A DNA stretch of 5,810 bases, from the NCBI GenBank assembly GCA_021199975.1, contig JAJQHF010000006.1:1-5810 (forward strand), given 5' to 3'. This DNA is from Candidatus Gastranaerophilales bacterium (GTDB lineage Bacteria > Cyanobacteriota > Vampirovibrionia > Gastranaerophilales > Gastranaerophilaceae). This document shows positions 1-5,810 of this stretch, piece after piece (the first letter of the stretch is position 1; each line of letters opens with the position of its first letter). Made by a program: the position numbers and the translations under genes. The notes beneath the pieces are model-generated. The model was not told the DNA's origin, did not search any database, and saw only the letters and a list, made by a program, of their open reading frames with translations.

Positions 1-1699
1 GGTTTATATAATGTTTAAAAAACATGCTTAACAGTCTTGAAAGAGTTGCATATCTTGATAAAGTAGAATAATTTTCGTGATTAAATCCTTTTGAAAAAAT
101 TTGCCCTAAATTATCAACATCAGCCCGCATAACTCCCAGACGATTTATACCTGTTGATAATTTACTTAATTCTTCAAATTCGGAAACACCGCAAGTATAA
201 TTACCTAACCATAAATTGCAAGAAAATTTTTCATTCCCTTTGTACCAACGATTTACCGAATATATTCTTTTTGATGCATTAATTAAATTTTTAGTATCCG
301 GCGCTTGCAGATTGTCAGCAATTTCTTTAACCTGCAAATAATTATCTTCACCATTTATTGACGGTAAAGTTAATAGATTAGTTTCAGAGTCTTTTAATAT
401 AAAAATTCCAAAACTTCTTTTGCTGACTAAAATTTTACCTAAATTTATTAAATTTGCACAAAAAGCACAAATATTTTCTTCGTTTATTTTATTACTTGAA
501 GATTTGCAAATTACGCATTCCCGATTTATTTCTTTCAGATTAGTCTTTTGCTGTTCTAATATACTTGATAATTGTTTTTCATTATATCTTTGAAGTTTTT
601 TCTTGCTCATTATTTTAGATAATTCTTCAAATTTTAATGAACAATTATTCATCAAATCAAACGATGAACATTCAATGCTTGCCGCTGCCAGATACAAAGA
701 TGTTGAAAATTGCTTTAATAACCAATTATTAATATTTTTGTCTGTTTTATCAATACAATCATTTGTATTTTTAGTATTTGGCAATAATAAATATGCGTGC
801 CCGCCGCCGGAATATAACAAATTTGCTCGTGATAATTCTAAATATTCTAAAATTTCATCAATAATGTGTTCCAATAATATTTCTAAATAGAAACTTCTAG
901 CCCTTAAAGATTTCAATGCACTTTTTGATGAAATAGTATAAATAAAATCCTGAATACCGGATAAGTCTAATGAAATTAATCTATAATAATTTTGTTTCCT
1001 TTTATTTTCAATTGCAGCCTTATTAAAACACTGATTTTTATAGTTATCAATATTATTTTCACAAAAATAATCATTCATACAAGAAGCAATAGCAGCAGTA
1101 ATTTTTACATGGTCATATAAGGAAATATCCGAAACCTGACTTTTGTCCGTGCTTGAAGGAATATAAGACATTATTGATTCAAACAATTGAAGCAATGAAT
1201 TTGGAGAATCTATGTATTCAATGTTTTTATCAAGTTCTTTTTTTAAGCTACCGTATTTATCATACGAAGCATTAAATGGATAATTCGGCTCTTTAACTTC
1301 ATCTAAATCTTGTAATAAATAAGAATAATTTGTATCCTCTTTTATTTTATTAAAAACTGAACTTAAGCAAAGATTTTTATCAAATTTACTCCATTTATTA
1401 ACGTAATCCTCAGCATCTTGCTCAACATTTTCACGTCTGTCTATACCTGAGGCAATATTATCAGCTTCATATACAATATAGCTTATGTCATTATCTTGTA
1501 TATTTGCATTTTTTAAATTATCTGCATGATGAAATTTTATCGCATTTATTATTTCACTTAATGATAATTTTTCATTATGTGAATTTTCAATATATTCGGC
1601 ACCAATTACACTATGATTTTTCTTAATTAAATCAGCTCTGCCTATAAGTTTGCCAATATCATGCAATAAACTTGCGTACACAATATTATCTTTGTTCAT
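1..1699 (-). CDS. cas10/csm1: CRISPR type III-A effector large subunit Cas10/Csm1 (N-terminal 566 aa, 3' end beyond left edge)
   Basis: Read on the minus strand from ATG at 1699, the frame stays open for 566 codons to the left edge, so the gene is partial; Csm1 proteins are usually about 750-850 aa. Seen in order: an HD nuclease domain (LLHDIGK with H13-D14; FHHAD with H57-H58; ADNIASGIDRR at 79-89); palm 1 (LDLSGIQDFIY at 244-254, LRARSFYLEIL at 265-275, YSGGGHAYLLLP at 296-307); a zinc element with C395/C398 and C411/C414; and the start of palm 2 (MRADVDNLGQIF at 524-535). By family knowledge, Cas10 scaffolds the crRNA-guided Csm complex. On target RNA binding, the HD domain cuts ssDNA and palm 2 makes cyclic oligoadenylates. 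The GGDD cyclase motif would fall beyond the window, so cyclase activity cannot be judged. LSGIQ and the small N-terminal HD domain favour Csm1 over Cmr2. A strong Shine-Dalgarno sequence supports the start. There is no frameshift or internal stop. Confidence 0.9.
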   Translation of the reverse strand, partial: MNKDNIVYASLLHDIGKLIGRADLIKKNHSVIGAEYIENSHNEKLSLSEIINAIKFHHADNLKNANIQDNDISYIVYEADNIASGIDRRENVEQDAEDYVNKWSKFDKNLCLSSVFNKIKEDTNYSYLLQDLDEVKEPNYPFNASYDKYGSLKKELDKNIEYIDSPNSLLQLFESIMSYIPSSTDKSQVSDISLYDHVKITAAIASCMNDYFCENNIDNYKNQCFNKAAIENKRKQNYYRLISLDLSGIQDFIYTISSKSALKSLRARSFYLEILLEHIIDEILEYLELSRANLLYSGGGHAYLLLPNTKNTNDCIDKTDKNINNWLLKQFSTSLYLAAASIECSSFDLMNNCSLKFEELSKIMSKKKLQRYNEKQLSSILEQQKTNLKEINRECVICKSSSNKINEENICAFCANLINLGKILVSKRSFGIFILKDSETNLLTLPSINGEDNYLQVKEIADNLQAPDTKNLINASKRIYSVNRWYKGNEKFSCNLWLGNYTCGVSEFEELSKLSTGINRLGVMRADVDNLGQIFSKGFNHENYSTLSRYATLSRLLSMFFKHYIN

Positions 1700-1701
1700 A
1701 A

Positions 1702-1708
1702 CTTCCCC
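1702..1708 (-). promoter_or_regulatory. Ribosome binding site of cas10
   Basis: On the minus strand GGGGAAG lies just upstream of the cas10 ATG (1699), leaving a short spacer. It is the only purine-rich Shine-Dalgarno-like run in a very AT-rich leader. It fixes the start codon, which also places the HD motif at residues 13-14 as expected for Csm1. Confidence 0.7.
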
Positions 1709-1723
1709 GTATTTATTAAATTA

Positions 1724-1751
1724 TTTATAACTGAACTATTTATTCAATTAA
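1724..1751 (-). promoter_or_regulatory. Possible sigma-70-type promoter for cas10 (weak)
   Basis: On the minus strand TATAAA (1724-1729) resembles a -10 box. A poor -35 candidate, TTAATT (1746-1751), sits 16 bases upstream. This would give a 5' leader of about 18 bases before the ATG at 1699. Because the region is so AT-rich, such matches arise easily by chance. Other weak pairs exist further upstream, for example TTGAGT followed 18 bases later by TATTTT near 1935-1970. Confidence 0.25.
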
Positions 1752-1779
1752 ATCACAAAATAATAAAATCTATAAGTTA

Positions 1780-2044
1780 TAAAGTGACAATGAATTCAGA
1801 TGTTATCCAGTCAAAAAGTCATTTTATAGAATTTCGAAAAGTTTTTAAATTTTAATAAAATGGTATTTTAAATTTATTAAAAATATTATGGAAACCAATC
1901 ATATTTATTGTTATTGATAAATAAAATAAAAGGAATAGAAAATACAAATCAGACAAATCGAAACTCAAGAAGCAATATCGTTCTCTGTCTGTTTGTTGCA
2001 TCAAAAACATTTATCCCAATTTTTTAAAATTTCTTGTCACTTTA
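1780..2044. repeat. 11-bp perfect inverted repeat bounding 265 bp
   Basis: TAAAGTGACAA at 1780-1790 and its exact reverse complement TTGTCACTTTA at 2034-2044 enclose a non-coding, AT-rich segment. If the terminal TA is read as a target duplication, the layout (TA, 9-bp terminal inverted repeat, short non-coding interior) would fit a very small non-autonomous element of the TA-targeting (IS630/mariner) type. The repeats are short and do not extend further inward or outward, so chance or a shared regulatory motif is as likely. Confidence 0.3.
1944..1996. repeat. Bulged inverted repeat (11 bp, 30-base loop)
   Basis: ACAAA-t-CAGACA (1944-1955) pairs with TGTCTG-TTTGT (1986-1996), with one bulged base (1949) and a loop of 30 bases. 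It could form a hairpin in a long cas10 leader transcript, or be a cruciform or protein-binding dyad. There is no T-run beside it on either strand, so it is not a typical intrinsic terminator. Confidence 0.3.
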
Positions 2045-2110
2045 CAGTTGACATTTATACCAAATTTTGAAATTTTCTTACCCGAAATAATCAAACCAAC
2101 TGTCAAGAAA
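2030..2110. repeat. Split inverted repeat, 7 + 7 bp
   Basis: CAACTGTCAAGAAA at 2097-2110 is the reverse complement of TTTCTTG (2030-2036) plus ACAGTTG (2044-2050). The two left half-arms are separated by a 7-base insertion (2037-2043), which carries most of the TTGTCACTTTA repeat. The right arm thus looks like the left arm with those 7 bases removed. This could be a bulged stem or the trace of a small insertion or deletion in a once perfect 14-bp repeat. Confidence 0.35.
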
Positions 2111-2120
2111 AATTATTTCA

Positions 2121-2136
2121 TGTGTCAATTTACACA
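2121..2136. promoter_or_regulatory. Near-perfect palindrome TGTGT-N6-ACACA, possible operator
   Basis: The 16-bp sequence TGTGTCAATTTACACA is symmetric at 14 of 16 positions. The geometry of two 5-bp half-sites six bases apart is that of CRP/FNR-type operators (classical half-site TGTGA/TCACA), although the fifth base differs. It lies about 420 bp upstream of cas10, which is far for direct control. It may instead belong to a promoter of the decayed gene. Confidence 0.3.
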
Positions 2137-2157
2137 AAACGGTCTTTTGATGGTCTG

Positions 2158-2169
2158 ACAACTAGTTGT
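2158..2169. promoter_or_regulatory. 12-bp perfect palindrome, possible protein-binding site
   Basis: ACAACTAGTTGT is fully self-complementary with no spacer. It lies 22 bases downstream of the TGTGT/ACACA dyad and beside the right arm of the 10-bp inverted repeat. A perfect dyad of this kind fits a dimeric regulator or recombinase site, but the assignment is inferred from symmetry only. Confidence 0.3.
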
Positions 2170-2192
2170 ATTATTTCGGCAACTTAACTTTT

Positions 2193-2462
2193 TTACAAAG
2201 TATAGCTAAGATTTTTCAAAGATTTTGGGAAGTAAATTTCAGCAGTACGGATTTTATTATGTCTTTTTAAGACTTTCAAACAGAAACAATGTTCTAGCAA
2301 AGTCCTATCAGCCTTATCTTTGTCATCATTATATCCTGTATATTGTTTTTCAAGCTCTATTATTTTATTTTCAATATCCCTAATCTTTTTTTCAATTTCA
2401 TCCGTTTTGAGTTCAAGATTGTCACCTGTATAATAGTATGCCGAATTTTCGGGATATATACA
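2193..2462 (-). pseudogene. Probable 3' remnant of an unrecognised gene (89 codons, no start codon)
   Basis: On the minus strand a frame runs open from just after TGA (2463-2465) to TAA (2193-2195), encoding 89 residues with no ATG or GTG start. Its composition is protein-like. A helical, charged stretch with coiled-coil character (residues about 17-42, containing DEIEKKIRDIENKI and ELEKQY) is followed by a basic C-terminal part (VLKRHNKIRTAEIYFPKSL). Continuing upstream in the neighbouring frame reads VEFDVYIP, next to YPENSAYYYTGDN in this frame, so a single-base shift near 2450-2460 may have broken an older gene. I do not recognise the family. The strand matches the flanking defence genes. 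It could also be a chance open frame in AT-rich DNA. Confidence 0.4.
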
Positions 2463-2647
2463 TCAAATTCCACCAAACAGGTAAAACTATTAACAATACA
2501 TAACAAACACTGTTCAATTATTGTTTTTATTCTTAGAATTATTATAGATTTTCTGAATAATATTTATCGGAAACTAGAGCAAAGACCTATTCAATAGTTG
2601 AAGAAGAACTGTTATTTGCAGGTAAACATCATTACAGATTAGTCAGG

Positions 2648-2692
2648 TCGCAAGTGTACCGTTTCATTAATGATGCGTGCCGTAACTTGCGA
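2648..2692. repeat. Bulged hairpin just downstream of res
   Basis: TCGCAAGT (2648-2655) pairs exactly with ACTTGCGA (2685-2692). After one bulged base (2656), TAC (2657-2659) pairs with GTA (2682-2684), giving 11 bp closed by a 22-base loop. The loop contains the palindrome CATTAATG. It lies about 60 bases past the res stop and could act as a transcript 3' end structure. It lacks the T-run of an intrinsic terminator, so I do not call it one. Its G+C content is noticeably higher than that of its surroundings. Confidence 0.4.
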
Positions 2693-2749
2693 ATTATAGT
2701 TAATGCATGAACAAGAACTATGAAGAAAACTTATTGTTATTTTAATAGC

Positions 2750-5350
2750 CTATAACTTACTCATTGCTTCATTAAATTGAGCTTGTCTATCAGCTTTATT
2801 ATAGAATGGGAATCCTATAATTTTATAATTATTATCATCAATAAGAGTTTTAACAGGTCTGCCGGATTTTTCTATTTGTAACAAAAATTTCTCTTTCCAA
2901 CTATCTTTTTCAATAAGATGTGAACCTTTTGGCTCAATAAATATCTGATATTGGTCTGTTATATTACCTTCCTGTTTTGTCATAATAAGAACATAATCGG
3001 GTTCAAACCGCTCCCCACCCTCAAAAGAAAACAATTTTAATTGCCGCTCATTTCTTATTAGATAAACTTTATCATATTTATTCTTTAAGTTTTGAACATG
3101 GTCTTTGAAGTAAGCAACAAATTCTTTTTCTTCACTTGTTCCGTAATTATCGGTAAAGACAAACCAATCTTCTTCTGATAGATTCACCTTCAAGTGTTCT
3201 GATATTGCACCATGAGATTGAGAAACACCAACTCCATCCCCATGCGGGTCTGCATAGCTGACAGTTTTATCTCTAAAGACTTCATATAATTTTTTAGCTT
3301 TAAATTCTTTCGTACCTTCGTATGTTTCTTCAATATCTGAAATGTTGTCAGATATCTCACCAAATGCTAATTTACAAGCCAAATACAATTGTTCATTTGT
3401 AATATTAAAATCATCTATTTTTATACTTAATTTAATATTCACCAAATATTTAAAATCGGTAATAAATTGTTTTAAAGATGCAAGATTAGGATAATACTGT
3501 TTTAAAACATTAAACTTAAATATGTTGTATTGTCTTAATGCTTTATGAACTATTGAATAATTTATATCTGCAATTTGTGAAATAGTAAATTCTTTTAAAA
3601 CACCTCTTTCAAGTGTGAGAACATCAGTTTCAGAGCCATCTAATAATGTTGAAATTGTAGAGGCTCCGGCAGAAAAGTCATAACTATAAATTTTATCTCT
3701 TACCGAAGGTAAAAGTTCCATGATTGTATTTCTGGATTTTACTATTTTTTCATTTTCAAATACTAATCCTTCTTTATAAATAACATCTTTCTTAAAATCA
3801 TCTTTGAGGATATAAGAACATTCTTTAATATTATCCGGCAATAGACCAATACCTTTCATAGCAGTTCTTAATTCTTGAATGTATATTGAATTATACATGC
3901 AGTGATAATATAAAGTTTCACAAATTCTGAGTTCATTTTCTATATCATCATCAAATTTTCGTAAAAATCTTTCAGATTTATCTGACATTGTAAAAGGACA
4001 ATATCTGGCACCTCTTCCGATTAATTGTGCTTCTTGTATTGTTTGTTTTCCTGGTCCGCCATGTCTTTCTGCACTTCTTGTTTCATATAGGCGAACAATA
4101 TCAAACAAGTTTAAAACATCCCACCCCTCGTTTAATTGATCAACTGCAAATATCCCTCTTATTAAGTTATTGCGGTCTTCAAGAGAGTTTATTAGTAATT
4201 GATATGTTCCTTTATCTTCTTTACTGTTTATGGAAATACATTTTTCATCAGAAAAATCTTCTTTTATTTCTGAAATAAGTTGTTCTGCTGTAATATGCGT
4301 ATCAAAATATTCGAACATTTTAGACAGTAACGCATTAGAGGACTGCGTTCTAATCCTTGTTAAATCAGCTTCTGACAAATTGTCTATTAAAGGTCTAAAC
4401 TTTTCTATGTAAAACTTTTTGCTTGATTCTATCTTATCGCTTTTAAACAAGATTACCGGTTTAATTGTCTTTTTGTTATCTTGAAACAGCTTTAACCGGT
4501 ACTGGCTTAATAAAATTGATTGCAGCACTCTATCAATTAAAGGTACATGAGATTGAAATGTCTTTACTTCTTTTGAATAGCGGTCTTCTCTAAACTTTTT
4601 TAAAGGATAGTCAACAATGATTTTCTTCTCGTACTCATTCATTATATACTGATTCTTTAAGTCGCAAGTTGCAGTAAATTCAAGTAATACATTATTTCTA
4701 TCCGCATTAAAAATTCGATTTACAGTTGTTTCCCAACTATTCTTATCTTCTTTTTCTGACTTAGATAGCCCCTTTTTTGTTTCTATATTTAAGTGGTGTG
4801 CCTCATCTGCTATAAGTACAATTTTCTTTTCAGTAAAATCGTCATCACTAAGCCCATTTTCTTTGAATTGCTTTAAGCTCATGTGCAAGCCTTGAATAGT
4901 TGTAAAACAAATATTTATGTCTTCACTATTACTGTCTTGAAAGTTTTCAACAGTACGAATCTTTACTAATTGTCCATCAATATTTATTTCATCGTTAAAA
5001 AGATATTTATTAGATGTCGCATTAATAAAATTATCTTTAGTTTTTTGAACAATATTATCGGTGTTAACAAAGAACAAGAAATTTCTATATCCCTTTTTGT
5101 ATAGATATAAGATAAGCCCTGCCATTATTAAAGTTTTGCCGCTGCCTGTTGCCATATGAAACAAAACTTGTGTTGGTTTGCGGCATAATCGTTCATTTTC
5201 AAAATACGTTATAAAGTTTCTAAATGCCATTTCTTGATATGGTCTTATTAAATATTTTTGAGTAAGATTTTTTATTACATACTTTGGAGTTTCTTTGTAT
5301 GCTCCGTCATAATTTTTTGCTTGTTCAATATCTTCAAATAAAAATGTCAT
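2750..5350 (-). CDS. res: Type III restriction endonuclease Res subunit (helicase/nuclease)
   Basis: An intact 866-residue protein. Superfamily-2 helicase motifs are clear: RPYQE (36-40) before Walker A ATGSGKT (67-73), DEAH (182-185), motif III FTAT (225-228), motif V DQLNEGWDV (404-412) and motif VI QLIGRGAR (442-449). Near the C-terminus PDY (784-786) and EPK (806-808) form a PD-(D/E)XK nuclease core with D785, E806 and K808 present. By family knowledge Res associates with Mod, uses ATP to move or switch along DNA, and cuts near an unmethylated asymmetric site. All key residues are present, so the enzyme is probably active. Its length is somewhat below the roughly 970 aa of EcoP1I Res but normal for the wider Res-like family. 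The ATG at 5348-5350 overlaps the mod stop by one base, and GGTGA lies 6 bases upstream, which supports this start. It is cotranscribed with mod, whose promoter is outside the window. Confidence 0.95.
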   Translation of the reverse strand: MTFLFEDIEQAKNYDGAYKETPKYVIKNLTQKYLIRPYQEMAFRNFITYFENERLCRKPTQVLFHMATGSGKTLIMAGLILYLYKKGYRNFLFFVNTDNIVQKTKDNFINATSNKYLFNDEINIDGQLVKIRTVENFQDSNSEDINICFTTIQGLHMSLKQFKENGLSDDDFTEKKIVLIADEAHHLNIETKKGLSKSEKEDKNSWETTVNRIFNADRNNVLLEFTATCDLKNQYIMNEYEKKIIVDYPLKKFREDRYSKEVKTFQSHVPLIDRVLQSILLSQYRLKLFQDNKKTIKPVILFKSDKIESSKKFYIEKFRPLIDNLSEADLTRIRTQSSNALLSKMFEYFDTHITAEQLISEIKEDFSDEKCISINSKEDKGTYQLLINSLEDRNNLIRGIFAVDQLNEGWDVLNLFDIVRLYETRSAERHGGPGKQTIQEAQLIGRGARYCPFTMSDKSERFLRKFDDDIENELRICETLYYHCMYNSIYIQELRTAMKGIGLLPDNIKECSYILKDDFKKDVIYKEGLVFENEKIVKSRNTIMELLPSVRDKIYSYDFSAGASTISTLLDGSETDVLTLERGVLKEFTISQIADINYSIVHKALRQYNIFKFNVLKQYYPNLASLKQFITDFKYLVNIKLSIKIDDFNITNEQLYLACKLAFGEISDNISDIEETYEGTKEFKAKKLYEVFRDKTVSYADPHGDGVGVSQSHGAISEHLKVNLSEEDWFVFTDNYGTSEEKEFVAYFKDHVQNLKNKYDKVYLIRNERQLKLFSFEGGERFEPDYVLIMTKQEGNITDQYQIFIEPKGSHLIEKDSWKEKFLLQIEKSGRPVKTLIDDNNYKIIGFPFYNKADRQAQFNEAMSKL

Positions 5351-5361
5351 TAATTATCACC
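5348..5361 (-). promoter_or_regulatory. Stop/start overlap and ribosome binding site coupling mod to res
   Basis: On the minus strand TAATG (5352-5348) contains the mod stop TAA and the res start ATG, sharing the A at 5350. GGTGAT (5361-5356) within the last mod codons is positioned as a Shine-Dalgarno sequence. This arrangement normally couples translation, so the nuclease subunit is made only after the methyltransferase. Confidence 0.75.
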
Positions 5362-5810
5362 ATAGAAACTTTTCGTAAATGCCTTCTCATCCTCTGTTAC
5401 AGCAAGTTCCTCATCTTCCATATCGCAATAATTAACATATAACAAATTTTTGTCTAAAACCTCAATTAAAAAGTGCCTTTTATCTTCTGTTTTTAGTTGT
5501 TTGAACTCTTCAATGCCTTCTTTTAACTTGTTAATATCAACTTTGTAGCTAATAAATTCAGACTCTGTAATTTTAGGATATAATTCTATAAGTTTGTTAT
5601 CATCTGCAACTTGTATTTCATCTATATATTTATGATTGAGTTCTTTTAATTCGCAATAAACAAAACTTCCACCGCCCTGCCAGTTTCGGACTTTTGAAAC
5701 AGTGCTATCTTTATCTTCCCCGGTTAGTACTTTACTTAGCCTATTTATTGGACTATTATGCCCATAGTCTAATTGTTCAATTCCTATATATTGTCTATTC
5801 ATTTTATGTG
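5350..5810 (-). CDS. mod: Type III DNA methyltransferase Mod subunit (C-terminal 152 aa, 5' end beyond right edge)
   Basis: The frame is open to the right edge. The ATG at 5800-5802 is an internal methionine: the preceding codons read His-Lys, and the following RQYIGIEQLDY is the conserved segment that normally comes shortly after the S-adenosylmethionine motif (FxGxGT), which must lie outside the window. Next comes the Mod signature WQGGGSFVYCEL (residues 41-52 counted from that Met), then a helical region. The typical C-terminal end follows, NLLYVNYCDMEDEE (119-132) through DEKAFTKSFYG (138-148). By family knowledge Mod is a beta-class adenine-N6 methyltransferase that recognises the asymmetric target, protects the host and guides Res. 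The target recognition and catalytic (DPPY) regions are not visible, so specificity, activity and any phase-variable repeat tract cannot be assessed. The gene overlaps res by one base in the same operon. Confidence 0.9.
   Translation of the reverse strand, partial: HKMNRQYIGIEQLDYGHNSPINRLSKVLTGEDKDSTVSKVRNWQGGGSFVYCELKELNHKYIDEIQVADDNKLIELYPKITESEFISYKVDINKLKEGIEEFKQLKTEDKRHFLIEVLDKNLLYVNYCDMEDEELAVTEDEKAFTKSFYGDN

Larger units (their letters stand above)
2082..2179. repeat. 10-bp perfect inverted repeat, 98-bp span
   Basis: CCGAAATAAT (2082-2091) and ATTATTTCGG (2170-2179) are exact reverse complements. Inside them, CAACT (2097-2101) can also pair with AGTTG (2164-2168), which lengthens the possible stem. 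The interior contains the two shorter palindromes listed at 2121-2136 and 2158-2169. It may be a structured RNA, a multi-site operator or an element end. No function can be assigned from sequence alone. Confidence 0.4.
1700..2749. other. 1-kb spacer without an intact gene between res and cas10
   Basis: Both flanking genes read leftward, so this stretch lies downstream of res and upstream of cas10. I find no intact start-to-stop gene with convincing protein character, no tRNA or rRNA, and no regularly spaced direct repeats of CRISPR type. It contains a likely gene remnant (2193-2462, minus), several inverted repeats concentrated between 1780 and 2180, and a bulged hairpin at 2648-2692. The stretch 2470-2640 shows nothing I can name. 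Frequent stops in all frames suggest decay rather than a compact regulatory spacer. Confidence 0.75.

Noticed and set aside
603..890. Plus-strand open frame of 95 codons
   Set aside because: It lies wholly antisense to cas10, starts at TTG without a ribosome binding site and has no protein family character.
1925..2158. Plus-strand open stretch of 77 codons
   Set aside because: It has no start codon until near its end (ATG at 2119), it crosses several inverted repeats, and its residues look like random AT-rich translation.
2343..2597. Plus-strand open frame of 84 codons, rich in Phe and Ile
   Set aside because: It begins at TTG and overlaps the minus-strand remnant. Its hydrophobic composition is what the antisense of a Lys/Glu-rich helical frame produces, and no ribosome binding site is visible.
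2648..2692. Intrinsic (rho-independent) terminator of the mod-res operon
   Set aside because: The loop is long and no T-run follows the stem on the minus strand.
1700..2749. CRISPR array next to cas10
   Set aside because: I scanned for direct repeats of about 25-40 bases at regular spacing and found none; only inverted repeats of 14 bp or less are present.
4027..4412. Two plus-strand open frames of 83 and 60 codons
   Set aside because: Both lie antisense within the well-supported res gene.
5800..5802. ATG as the true start of a 150-residue protein
   Set aside because: The frame continues upstream to the window edge, and the first residues match an internal conserved Mod segment, so this is an internal methionine.

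Overview
The window comes from a strongly AT-rich bacterium, or possibly an archaeon; nothing here fixes the lineage. It looks like part of a defence island. All convincing genes lie on the minus strand and read right to left, and two are cut by the window edges.

Right part (2750-5810): the distal end of a type III-like restriction-modification operon. The C-terminal 152 residues of a Mod DNA methyltransferase run in from the right edge. They are followed, with a one-base stop/start overlap (TAATG), by a complete 866-residue Res subunit. Res is a superfamily-2 helicase/translocase with a C-terminal PD-(D/E)XK nuclease, and all the motifs expected of an active enzyme are readable. Mod provides target recognition and protective methylation, and Res provides ATP-driven translocation or switching and cleavage.

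Left part (1-1699): the first 566 residues of Cas10/Csm1, the large subunit of a type III-A (Csm) CRISPR effector, cut off by the left edge. The HD nuclease domain, the first palm domain, the CxxC...CxxC zinc element and the start of the second palm are present. The GGDD cyclase motif and the rest of the csm/cas operon would lie beyond position 1.

Middle (1700-2749): about 1 kb with no intact gene and no CRISPR array. It holds a probable 3' gene remnant on the minus strand (2193-2462). It also holds a cluster of dyads and inverted repeats (about 1780-2180) upstream of cas10, and a bulged hairpin just past the 3' end of res (2648-2692). A weak promoter and a good ribosome binding site precede cas10.

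Together the window shows a DNA-targeting restriction system upstream of an RNA-guided, transcript-sensing CRISPR system, in the same orientation and separated by a decayed spacer. I see no clearly new protein system. The points most worth following up are the dyad cluster, the gene remnant and what lies past the left edge.
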